Position numbers and translations under genes: made by a program
The notes under the pieces: generated by a model
What the model was told of the DNA's origin: nothing
Databases searched by the model: none
The model's input: the letters and a program-made list of their open reading frames with translations, nothing else
Part shown: in pieces, positions 1 through 7,249 of the stretch
Layout: every line of letters starts with the position of its first letter
Numbering within the stretch: the first letter of the stretch is position 1
Assembly (NCBI GenBank): GCA_030601545.1
Contig: JAUVTM010000007.1
Coordinates: 1-18,214 of the forward strand
Source of the DNA: Syntrophobacterales bacterium
GTDB lineage: Bacteria; Desulfobacterota; Syntrophobacteria; BM002
Direction: 5' to 3'
Length of the DNA: 18,214 nucleotides

Positions 1-320
1 CCGCCATAGTAAAAGTCGACGTAGCAGGCCACGTGATGACCACGGGTGGTCGAACTCCAGAAGCAGGGCTGCGAGCCAAATATTGGATCTATATAAAGAC
101 GCTTACTGGTCTCTCGAGAGAGGATAAGGGTTGACAATTCCTCGTTGGTAGGGAGACGCCAGTCATGATGACCAGCAAGGCCAGCTTCGTTCAGCTGCTG
201 GATATACTTTTCCGCTTCAGGCCAGATAATCCGCTCCGGGGCTGTGCCCTTCTGCCAAACAAGATTGGTCTCCCTATCGGTCACAGTTCCATCGCCATTG
301 TCAATGAATCTCGTCGCCAT
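1..320 (-). CDS. DUF1566 (Lcl C-terminal-like) domain protein, 3' part missing
   Basis: Reading leftward from the ATG at 320, the frame stays open to the window edge, giving 106 residues of an unfinished protein. It begins MATRFIDNGDGTVTD, then has TNLVWQK, a WPEAEKYIQQLN stretch, HHDWRLPTNEEL and CFWSSTT ahead of a YVDFYYG end. This order (NGDGTVTD, then LxWxK, then WRLPTxEEL, then CxWSST) is the hallmark of DUF1566 proteins, whose function is not established; many are secreted or surface proteins. I see no signal peptide here. The chosen start has a strong GGAGGAG site five bases upstream. An in-frame ATG at 371 would add 17 residues (MLTETDD...) but has only a weak ribosome site. The C-terminus lies outside the window. 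Confidence 0.8.
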   Translation of the reverse strand, partial: MATRFIDNGDGTVTDRETNLVWQKGTAPERIIWPEAEKYIQQLNEAGLAGHHDWRLPTNEELSTLILSRETSKRLYIDPIFGSQPCFWSSTTRGHHVACYVDFYYG

Positions 321-404
321 AAGCTCCTCCATTAGGTAGCCCAAAACCTTATCATCGGTTTCAGTCAACATCGAAAACCTGGTCCCTAGGGCCAGTCTCT
401 GTAT

Positions 405-503
405 GATTTATGATTTATGATTGTAGATTGAGGCTGCATGCTATTCCTTACCGCGAGGTATTGAGCTCTTAAATCTAAAATCTGCATTCTTAAATCTAAA
501 ATC
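405..503. repeat. Inverted pair of 7-base-period arrays (AATC family), copy 1
   Basis: Positions 405-432 are four heptads of the form GATTNNN (GATTTAT twice, GATTGTA, GATTGAG). Positions 469-503 are five heptads of the complementary form NNNAATC (TTAAATC, TAAAATC, a diverged TGCATTC, TTAAATC, TAAAATC). A 36-base spacer (433-468) separates them. The two arrays can pair imperfectly into one long hairpin. The same layout recurs at 8225-8394. The element fills most of the gap between the DUF1566 gene and the gene at 515-1423; I see no gene in this gap. Confidence 0.8.
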
Positions 504-514
504 GCCAGACTCCG

Positions 515-1423
515 TCACTCTATACGGAAGTAGTGTAGTTGAAGATCGGTCAGGGTCTGCAAATAGTCCTCCGCGTATAAGAGATCATTGCGGCTCTGAA
601 TCTCGCCAAAAATCAGGGGGAGGAAGAAGCGAAGATCCAGGCCCACTTCGTTGAATCCCCGCAAATTAGCCTCGTGAACAACAAGAATGGAGTAATAAAT
701 GGTCAACAGACTAATTCTGGAGTCTCGCCGGTACAGATAAGAGTGGCCTCCCAAGGTGTTGAGAAAAAAGCCGGCGTAGCGGTACATGACATCCAAATTG
801 GATGCAGAAGATGGCGGCTTGTCGCAGCTCCGTCCGCTCATGAGCCAGTGGTACAGGATACCCAGCAGGGGCTCTGCCAGATCTGCTTCATACTTGAGCA
901 CCTCCCGAACGATGTCCATCTTTTCCCTTCTCAACAACCGAAAGAAATAATAGCTATTCTCAATCATGATTGAGGGGCGGTATGCTTCCGCGCTTATGGT
1001 TGGAGGCTTCCTCTCAAGTGTCGCGAGAATGTCCATAAAAAGAGCCCAACTTTCGCGGTGAGTCTTCTGAGAGCGGAAGGTTTGACCGGCATCTAGATAT
1101 TGGCAGAAGGCGCGGAGTGATTCTTCCAGTTCCACACACTTCATACTTTTTGGAGCAGCTCCTTTTGCCAGAGGAGATGAAGGGCCAAAAACCTGACGTA
1201 AACGTTCTGCCGGACGCAACGGCTTCTGTTCGATTCCTTTCTGCATCTCAATGATGATGCCCTCGAGTTCTCTGGTTCGCTCCATCCAGGCCTGCCTTTC
1301 GGCATCGACCTTCTTCTCTGCGATTCTTTCAACCAGCACATCCCACTTCCACACGACCAAGGCCGCTATTGCCCCGATTACAATGACGGTCAGGAGAAGG
1401 AAAAATGAAGTACGTTTTGCCAT
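515..1423 (-). CDS. Membrane-anchored protein of unknown function
   Basis: I do not recognise this family. With the ATG at 1423 the product is 302 residues. Residues 1-27 are MAKR followed by a strongly hydrophobic stretch ending in VVWKW, which looks like an uncleaved N-terminal membrane anchor. Residues about 28-65 are charged and rich in Glu, Arg and Lys (likely coiled coil). The rest is a soluble, mainly helical domain rich in Leu, Tyr and Phe, with two Cys at about residues 95 and 106. The reading frame extends upstream to a GTG at 1519, but that start would add 32 residues and bury the membrane anchor, and neither start has a clear ribosome site. The topology suggests an inner-membrane protein with the bulk in the periplasm. 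It lies 479 bases beyond the AsmA-like gene on the same strand, so co-transcription is uncertain. Confidence 0.6.
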   Translation of the reverse strand: MAKRTSFFLLLTVIVIGAIAALVVWKWDVLVERIAEKKVDAERQAWMERTRELEGIIIEMQKGIEQKPLRPAERLRQVFGPSSPLAKGAAPKSMKCVELEESLRAFCQYLDAGQTFRSQKTHRESWALFMDILATLERKPPTISAEAYRPSIMIENSYYFFRLLRREKMDIVREVLKYEADLAEPLLGILYHWLMSGRSCDKPPSSASNLDVMYRYAGFFLNTLGGHSYLYRRDSRISLLTIYYSILVVHEANLRGFNEVGLDLRFFLPLIFGEIQSRNDLLYAEDYLQTLTDLQLHYFRIE

Positions 1424-1902
1424 GATTAGCTCTGCCGGATCATGTTTTCTGCTGGTGAAAATTTCCACAACCCATAGGATGCTTACCACTTTTTCTTCCG
1501 AAAATCCAGGGAATTTCACAAGGTCAGGTCAGTAGTCCGTGGTCCGTAGCAGTTTGCATAGCCGATCACAGACGCTACCTATGCAGAGTAACAAGTGCAT
1601 GCCCGATGGCAACCTCGTTATTAAATGCAGCAACAGACAACGGAGGTACCAGATTGCGAAAAAAAGTTGGCAAAACTTGCAGGTACTGGGAGAAAAAAAA
1701 CTATGAGAGAGAAGGTGACTATGGTAGGATAAAAATGACCCCGATAAGCCGCGCGAGGGGACTTGGCTTCGAGAAGACCAACCTATGAATCCGCTCACGC
1801 ATCTTGAGTGAGGCCAGTTGAGCTCCCAGAACAACTGGAAGGGACACTAGGTGGCAGTGAGTCAAGCAGCGCGATGGTTTGTCGGGGTTTTTTTGTGGCA
1901 TT
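1424..1902. other. 479-base gap with no convincing gene
   Basis: This stretch separates the AsmA-like gene from the membrane-anchored protein. At 1533-1549 there is a two-unit heptad repeat (TAGTCCG, TGGTCCG, TAG), which resembles the other 7-base repeats in the window. Poly-A and poly-T runs occur near 1660-1700 and 1891-1897, but no hairpin precedes them, so I do not call a terminator. Short open frames on both strands have no ribosome site and unconvincing protein composition. Confidence 0.5.
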
Positions 1903-4146
1903 TCACTGGACAAGTTTTTCTAATCCTTCCTTTAGCTGCTTCTGCTTTTGTTGGTTTAGAGGCGGCTTGGCAGGCGGTGTGGCAGGTTGCTTGGCAGGCT
2001 GCTTGTTCTCAAGCTTTTTCCCCTGCTTCACGCCCAACCTCTTGACAGTTTTATTCAACCAGCGCTGATCCAGCCCATATACTGGTTCATCAATGGTGCC
2101 GGTCACAGTGAGAGGGAGCTGAACGAAGCCATGCTTATCGGCAATCTTGGTTGCTATATCCCGAAGCGGCGGGATTTTGCCAACATACTGAGCTCGGATC
2201 TGGAGGGACAGACGCAAGTCAAGCTTTTTGTCCAGTAGGCCCACGGTGCCAGTACCTTCTGCTTGGACTATAGGTCCCACCAGATGCAACCTTTTGAGGG
2301 TGGCAATTCCCTGGCTGGTAAGCACCCTTGCAGTGACCTGGGAGAAGTGTAGCTGTTGAAGATCTTCCGCTTGGAACAACTCTGCAAGCTTGACAAAGAG
2401 AGGATGTCCAGAGAAGTCTGCCTCATTGATGTTCAAGATAATACGGGACTGAAGTGCGGACAGATCAGTGCCAATCCCCTCTGCTCGCGAAATCAGGTTC
2501 ACATTGCCTGACCAGTTCCCCTTCGTTTGTGGCCAAAAAACAGCTATGATTTCGTCCAGGAGTATATTCTCAGCGTAAACGACGGATTGAAAGGGCGGGC
2601 CCGGCGACTCTACATCACCTTTCACACTTCCCCTTAGTACACCACCATAAAGTGATGCTGACAGCGGTTCCACTCGAAGCTTGCCGTTTTGGAGGATAAG
2701 CTGGCAGTCCACATCACTTACAACCAGTTTATTGTATAAGAACCAATCCAGATGAATCTCTCCCTGGGCATCCAGTGGAATGGGCTTTGGTCCTGACTGG
2801 CTAACTGTAGACGGTAGATTGGCTGCGGCTGCGGGACTCGGCGCAACTGGCTCCACCAGGACTTCTTTACTTTGATCAGTACCGGGGGCGGATTCGGTTT
2901 TCACCGCAGACTTTTCCGGTGTTCCCTCAGATTTCTTCGTCGGTTCGGTTAGAACCGGGGGCGATGCTGACTCAGAGCCGGATTCTGGCACCACACTTTC
3001 AGCTAAAGGCTTGTCCTGTGCTGGTGGTTGCCCGGGGTCCGCCTTGGATGTTTCGGTCGGAGGTGGTGTCGCGGGTAATAGTGCCAAGAGTTCATCCAGT
3101 TTAATTTGATGCGAACTCAGAGTGAAGTCGAGGTGAGGCCTTTGCTGCCACTGAGTAAGAATGCCCTGGATCTTGGCTTTCTGACCATTAAGCTCGAGAT
3201 CAAGATTGCCTATTTCAAGGGTCTGCTGGGAGCGAACTGCATCCAGTCGAAAACCGGCTTCAATTTGGAGGGTCTCTGTAAGTTTTTTGTCTTTTCTTAT
3301 TTTGAGCCCGCTAAGGGTCAGGCTGCCTTTGGTCACGAAGTGGTCGAAATCCTCTACTGCCATGGATGCTTCCATAGTCAATTTGCCCTGGTGGATAAGG
3401 TCAAAGGGCTTACTGGCAATAAGAGGACTCAGGGTGGCAAGGTCGATCCCTTGGAGATTTACGTTTCCTTTCAGAGTATTCTTGGCCAGGTCATACGTTC
3501 CATTGATGGCTAGAGATCTTTCTTCTGCTCCCTGGACTTGCCCCTCTATCTCGAAAGGAATGGGGGCACTGGTTGAAAAGTCCGTGAGGCGCGATCTGAT
3601 GTTGCTTACTTTTAACGTTGTTTGGGGCTGCTGAGAAAGATCCACGAAACTCAGTTGCCCATCTTGCATAGAAAGCAAGGTAATGAAAAGGGGGACACCG
3701 GCGGGCCCTCTGTTATGCTTCTTCCTGGCAGGTGCAGTCTTTTCCGCCTTGGTTATCTCCGGTAGGAGATCGGCAATGTTGAGCGATCCGTCTTTCTGCC
3801 GGACAATGGTGATCTCCGGTCTGGTAAATACGAGGGTGTGGATGACGATCCTACCTTTTAGGAGTTCTTTGAATTTCCATCGAAGCTCAAGCTTTTCGCC
3901 CTTGAGCAATGGAGTACTGGCACCTTCCTTTCGTATCTCCAAACCCTTTACGCTAAAACCGCGAAAACCAACCTTAGCCTCTGCCAAAGTCACGTTGCGG
4001 TGCAGATAATGTTCCAAAGGAGGCCTGATCCAGGCGGCGATGAGTTCGCCGGTAAAGTAGAGTCGAACGAACAAAGCAAGTATCAAAACTAGTAGAACCA
4101 GCCCACCCAATATGAGAGCCGGCTTTTTATATTTTTTGGGCAACAT
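1903..4146 (-). CDS. AsmA-like / DUF748 envelope protein
   Basis: The 747-residue product starts with a positively charged end and one membrane helix (about 9-30), followed at once by a typical AsmA-type start (about 31-130: a TGELI...PPLEHYLHRNVTL stretch, then repeated short beta strands such as FSVKGLEIRK). A second beta-rich region at about 455-710 matches the AsmA C-terminal half (GGVLRGSVKGDV, then GIGTDLSAL, LLDKKLDLRLSLQI and TVTGTIDEPVY). Between them lies a low-complexity Pro/Glu/Ser/Thr linker (about 359-457). The end (about 715-747) is Lys/Gln/Pro rich. AsmA-like proteins are inner-membrane anchored and periplasmic; larger relatives (TamB, YhdP) move or organise lipid in the Gram-negative envelope. 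The ATG at 4146 has a GAGGG site at good spacing. The family call is firm; the exact role is not known. Confidence 0.85.
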   Translation of the reverse strand: MLPKKYKKPALILGGLVLLVLILALFVRLYFTGELIAAWIRPPLEHYLHRNVTLAEAKVGFRGFSVKGLEIRKEGASTPLLKGEKLELRWKFKELLKGRIVIHTLVFTRPEITIVRQKDGSLNIADLLPEITKAEKTAPARKKHNRGPAGVPLFITLLSMQDGQLSFVDLSQQPQTTLKVSNIRSRLTDFSTSAPIPFEIEGQVQGAEERSLAINGTYDLAKNTLKGNVNLQGIDLATLSPLIASKPFDLIHQGKLTMEASMAVEDFDHFVTKGSLTLSGLKIRKDKKLTETLQIEAGFRLDAVRSQQTLEIGNLDLELNGQKAKIQGILTQWQQRPHLDFTLSSHQIKLDELLALLPATPPPTETSKADPGQPPAQDKPLAESVVPESGSESASPPVLTEPTKKSEGTPEKSAVKTESAPGTDQSKEVLVEPVAPSPAAAANLPSTVSQSGPKPIPLDAQGEIHLDWFLYNKLVVSDVDCQLILQNGKLRVEPLSASLYGGVLRGSVKGDVESPGPPFQSVVYAENILLDEIIAVFWPQTKGNWSGNVNLISRAEGIGTDLSALQSRIILNINEADFSGHPLFVKLAELFQAEDLQQLHFSQVTARVLTSQGIATLKRLHLVGPIVQAEGTGTVGLLDKKLDLRLSLQIRAQYVGKIPPLRDIATKIADKHGFVQLPLTVTGTIDEPVYGLDQRWLNKTVKRLGVKQGKKLENKQPAKQPATPPAKPPLNQQKQKQLKEGLEKLVQ

Positions 4147-4256
4147 TGATTCCCTCTACGTTTGCTTGGTCAAATTGGCGGCAGCCTATAGACTTTTTCC
4201 ACATATGTCAAAACAACAGGATTCCCTTGCAAACCGCATACCATTTGTTTGGTAAG

Positions 4257-4322
4257 CAGTAAACGGTGAGCGGTGAACAGTAGACGGCACTACAGGCATA
4301 AGGTACAGGGCGCAAAGCCCTG
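4257..4322. repeat. Heptad array (CRGTRRR) followed by a small hairpin
   Basis: Positions 4257-4284 are four 7-base units: CAGTAAA, CGGTGAG, CGGTGAA, CAGTAGA, then a partial CGG. No facing inverted array is evident. At 4306-4322 CAGGGC and GCCCTG form a perfect six-base stem with a GCAAA loop, but no T-run follows, so it is not a standard terminator. The array lies in the 331-base gene-free gap between the AsmA-like gene and the polyprenyl synthase. Confidence 0.65.
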
Positions 4323-4329
4323 AGAGGGC

Positions 4330-4404
4330 GAGACGGAGAAACGGAGCCGCGGCGAATTATGAAAGCTTTTTCTCTCCGCGTCTCCGCGTCATCGCGTCTC
4401 CGCG
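4330..4404. repeat. Inverted pair of 8-base-period arrays (TCTCCGCG family), copy 1
   Basis: Positions 4330-4353 are three octads (GAGACGGA, GAAACGGA, GCCGCGGC). After a 19-base A/T-rich spacer, positions 4373-4404 are four octads (TCTCCGCG twice, TCATCGCG, TCTCCGCG). The arms are roughly complementary. The reverse complement of the right arm agrees with the left arm of the element at 7090-7184, including the odd third-position unit (GACGCGAT), so the two elements are copies of one sequence in opposite orientation. No protein is encoded here. Confidence 0.8.
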
Positions 4405-4477
4405 TCAGAAATACTCCCACAATGGTCAAAACTAACATGATATAGGGCGGGGGCATAAGAAGGAGTAGGTCGGTTGC

Positions 4478-5542
4478 CTAGGTGCGGCGCGTGATCGTAT
4501 AATCTGCGATCTCAAACAGAGATTCTCGCGTGGGGGAAGGAGGAAAGATTGCCAAAGCCGACTTGGCCTCGGCAATATAACGGTTTGCAAGTTGGTCGGC
4601 GTAGTCAAGCCCCTGATACTCTTGAATGATCTTTTTAACCTCGTCAAGAGTATGTTCTTGGATGCTATCTGAGGTAACAAGATCCACCAGACGGCGACGA
4701 TGGTTTGTGTCGCTCGACTGCAAGGCGTGAATGAGGGGTAGGGTGATCTTGCCTTCCTGAAGATCCTTCCCCACCGGCTTGCCAAACTCCTCCTCGCTGC
4801 CGGCATAGTCCAGGAAGTCATCTCTGAGCTGGAAAGCGATTCCTAGGTTGAGGCCGAAGCGACGCATGGCCTCTTCTTGCTCTTCGTCAGCCTCACCAAG
4901 GATGGCACCGGTCTGACAGGCTGCCGCAATGAGAATCGCAGTCTTGCGTGTTATAACCTCTATGTAGTCCTGTTTAGAGATCTCTAGATTATCACTATTG
5001 ATGAGCTGTAGAACCTCACCTTCGGCCATGGAGGTGGTAGTTTCTGAGAGGACCCGGAGGATTTTCAAGTTGCCACTCAGCACGGTAAGGAGAAAGGAGG
5101 TGGCCAACAGAAAATCACCCACAAGGACTACGGCGGCATTGCCCCAGAGGGTGTTGGCCGATGGCCTGCCGCGCCGCAGCTCGGCATTATCCACAACATC
5201 ATCATGGAGAAGAGTGGCGGCATGCAGGTACTCGAAGACGACGGAGAGGGCATGTTGGTAGGTGCCTTGGTAATCTAATAATCGGGCGGCGAGCACCATC
5301 AACAAAGGGCGCAGACGTTTTCCACCACTGCGCATGATGTAGCGCGTCACCAGAGCGATGAGCGGAACACTGGAGTGCAAATTTTTCTTGATTTCCTCCT
5401 CGATGTGCTGTAGGTCACCATCCAGCTGACCGAAGAAGGAATACTGGGGGGGCGTCAAGTCTTTTGCGGTGCTCTTGAGGGACAAGGGTGACGTTCCTGA
5501 GTTAAAGTTAGGGGCTGGAAAAACGCTAAAACGCTTCTTCAT
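4478..5542 (-). CDS. ispB: Long-chain polyprenyl diphosphate synthase
   Basis: This trans-prenyltransferase adds isopentenyl diphosphate units to an allylic primer to build the long isoprenoid tail of respiratory quinones. From the ATG at 5542 it has 354 residues. Signature motifs are GGKRLRP at 73-79 (isopentenyl diphosphate binding), the first Asp-rich motif DDVVD at 114-118 and the second, DDFLD, at 241-245, with GKPVGKDLQEGKITLP after it. The residues four and five before the first Asp motif are Thr110 and Ala109, small side chains that are typical of enzymes making long products. The start at 5542 leaves 40 bases after rimO, while the longer frame from 5641 would overlap rimO and add an unlikely N-terminus. 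It is probably co-transcribed with rimO. In a sulfate reducer the product would serve menaquinone; chain length cannot be read from the sequence, so ispB is used in the general sense. Confidence 0.88.
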   Translation of the reverse strand: MKKRFSVFPAPNFNSGTSPLSLKSTAKDLTPPQYSFFGQLDGDLQHIEEEIKKNLHSSVPLIALVTRYIMRSGGKRLRPLLMVLAARLLDYQGTYQHALSVVFEYLHAATLLHDDVVDNAELRRGRPSANTLWGNAAVVLVGDFLLATSFLLTVLSGNLKILRVLSETTTSMAEGEVLQLINSDNLEISKQDYIEVITRKTAILIAAACQTGAILGEADEEQEEAMRRFGLNLGIAFQLRDDFLDYAGSEEEFGKPVGKDLQEGKITLPLIHALQSSDTNHRRRLVDLVTSDSIQEHTLDEVKKIIQEYQGLDYADQLANRYIAEAKSALAIFPPSPTRESLFEIADYTITRRT

Positions 5543-5582
5543 AGCCCAAATTGAGCGTATTGTCAAAACAATTCGGTGCCAA

Positions 5583-6962
5583 CTATAGTCCCCACTTGGA
5601 CATTCCACCTGGGAAATCGTTGGAGTTTCCAACAACCTCACCGACTAGATCGTAAGGGTGAGCTTCCGTAATTCGTACGTCCATAATCTCACCCACCTGA
5701 CCGAAGCCTTTATTGATAAACACGCAACCGTCTACTTCAGGAGCTTGGGAGGCGAGGCGACCTTCCAGCAGGAGGTCCGTCTCACCACTGACTCCCTCAA
5801 TGAGGACCGGCTGGACAGTGTCAACGAGTTCCTGGTGGTAATCCAGGCTGACTTTTTCCTGGAGATCAACAAGTGCCCGAAGCCGTTCCTGTTTGACTGA
5901 GTCCTCCACAGCATTCTTCAGCCGCGCAGCTTTCGTCCCTTTTTCGGGTGAATAAGCGAATATTCCCAGCCGCTGGAAACCCGCCTTCTCCACAAACTCA
6001 TACAGTTCTTGGAAGTCCGCTTCCGTTTCTCCTGGAAATCCCACTATAAGTGTGGTCCTAAGAGTTACCTCCGGCAGATAATCGCGAATGAAAGCGATGA
6101 TCTCATGGAATTCCTCGGAAGAGCCGGATCGACCCATGGACTTGAGCAATCGTGCGGATACGTGCTGAAGAGGAATGTCGAGATAGTTGCAAATGCAGTC
6201 ATACGACGCCATTATTTCCAGGAGTCTGCGGTTTATCCTCTGGGGATAGCCATACAGAATCCGAACCCACGAGAACTTGCCGATGTTTGCCAGATCTTCC
6301 AAGAGGTCGGAAAGACGGGGCTCAGTACCTAAATCTATGCCATAGCCAGTGGTATCCTGCGCCACTAGATTGAGCTCTATTACCCCCTGCGAAGCAAGCC
6401 ATTCGGCCTCTTGAAGCAGGTCGTACAGGGGCCGACTGCGGTAGGGACCTCGGATGGCCGGGATGGTACAAAAGGTACAGCGGTTACTGCAACCTTCCGC
6501 AATTTTGAGGTAACCACTGTAAAACGGAGTCGAAAGAACTCGTTGAGTTTCCGAAGTCATCAAAAATCTGGGGGACTCTATACTGAATCTTTCTCGGTCC
6601 CCCTTTTGAAGGTTGGCGAGGAAAGAAGGCAAACGAGCAAACGAACTGGTTCCAACAAAGAGGTCCACCTCGGGCATGGAGTTAGCCAATGTGCGGCCAT
6701 AACGCTGGGGCAAGCAGCCTGCCACCACAAAGAACTTACACTGTCCTCGCTGCTTGGCTTGGGCCAGTTCCAAAATGGTATCAATGGATTCCTGAGTGGC
6801 ACTCTCGATAAAACTGCAGGTGTTTACCACGATAAGCCGGGCCTCCAGAGGATCCTCTACCGGCTTGTGGCCGCCATTCATGAGAGCGCCCAGAATGACC
6901 TCGCTGTCAACCCGGTTTTTCGGGCAACCCAAGCTCCTAAGATAAAAGGTTGTAGGCTCCAC
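5583..6962 (-). CDS. rimO: Ribosomal protein S12 (Asp) methylthiotransferase RimO
   Basis: RimO is a radical SAM enzyme that adds a methylthio group to an aspartate of ribosomal protein S12. The 459-residue product has the family order: an N-terminal UPF0004 domain with cluster ligands Cys13 (in LGCPKN), Cys49 and Cys83; the radical SAM motif with Cys158, Cys162 and Cys165 (GCSNRCTFC followed by TIPAIRG); and a C-terminal TRAM domain at about 385-450. SLGCPKNxVDSE at the start separates RimO from the tRNA enzyme MiaB, which reads GCQMN there. The start is GTG at 6962 with a GGGGGAA site upstream; the protein begins right before the first motif, as expected. The last 15 residues past the TRAM domain are not typical but short. 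It precedes the polyprenyl synthase by 40 bases, probably in one transcript. Confidence 0.93.
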   Translation of the reverse strand: MEPTTFYLRSLGCPKNRVDSEVILGALMNGGHKPVEDPLEARLIVVNTCSFIESATQESIDTILELAQAKQRGQCKFFVVAGCLPQRYGRTLANSMPEVDLFVGTSSFARLPSFLANLQKGDRERFSIESPRFLMTSETQRVLSTPFYSGYLKIAEGCSNRCTFCTIPAIRGPYRSRPLYDLLQEAEWLASQGVIELNLVAQDTTGYGIDLGTEPRLSDLLEDLANIGKFSWVRILYGYPQRINRRLLEIMASYDCICNYLDIPLQHVSARLLKSMGRSGSSEEFHEIIAFIRDYLPEVTLRTTLIVGFPGETEADFQELYEFVEKAGFQRLGIFAYSPEKGTKAARLKNAVEDSVKQERLRALVDLQEKVSLDYHQELVDTVQPVLIEGVSGETDLLLEGRLASQAPEVDGCVFINKGFGQVGEIMDVRITEAHPYDLVGEVVGNSNDFPGGMSKWGL

Positions 6963-7089
6963 GCGGTATGTTCCCCCGTTTATTCAAGCCTAACTATTAA
7001 CCCGTGGGGTGAGGCAGGTCAAGCAACGTTAGCCTCTCCCGATGCAACCCAGATCGTCACGGTGTAACTATTAGGAAGCAAGTGGGAAT

Positions 7090-7184
7090 GACGCGGCGAC
7101 GCGATGACGCGGCGACGCGGTGAAGAAATAAGTACCTAATACTATTGTATCTTCGCCGTGTCGCCGTCTCTCCGTCTCTCCGTG
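7090..7184. repeat. Inverted pair of 8-base-period arrays, copy 2
   Basis: Positions 7090-7121 are four octads of form GACGCGNN (GACGCGGC, GACGCGAT, GACGCGGC, GACGCGGT). After a 31-base A/T-rich spacer, positions 7153-7184 are four octads of form TCNCCGTN (TCGCCGTG, TCGCCGTC, TCTCCGTC, TCTCCGTG). The arms can pair in part. This is the same element as 4330-4404 in reverse orientation, with a longer spacer. It occupies the 287-base gap between rimO and the 318-residue membrane protein gene; no gene is seen there. Confidence 0.8.
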
Positions 7185-7249
7185 TCCTAGTATAGACTAG
7201 TAAAGAAAGACTAACAGCTGATATCGGCTCTCCCCATCGCAGAATACCC

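Noticed and set aside
1606..1788. Possible small gene of 60 codons on the + strand
   Set aside because: No ribosome site before the ATG, no domain and no neighbour logic; on the opposite strand a 64-codon frame (1719-1913) is equally unconvincing.
1880..1900. Terminator suggested by CGGGG followed by seven T
   Set aside because: No complementary arm precedes the T-run on the + strand, and no + strand gene ends there.
6411..7067. Open frame of 218 codons on the + strand opposite rimO
   Set aside because: rimO on the - strand has all expected catalytic Cys residues; the + frame has no ribosome site and a random composition.
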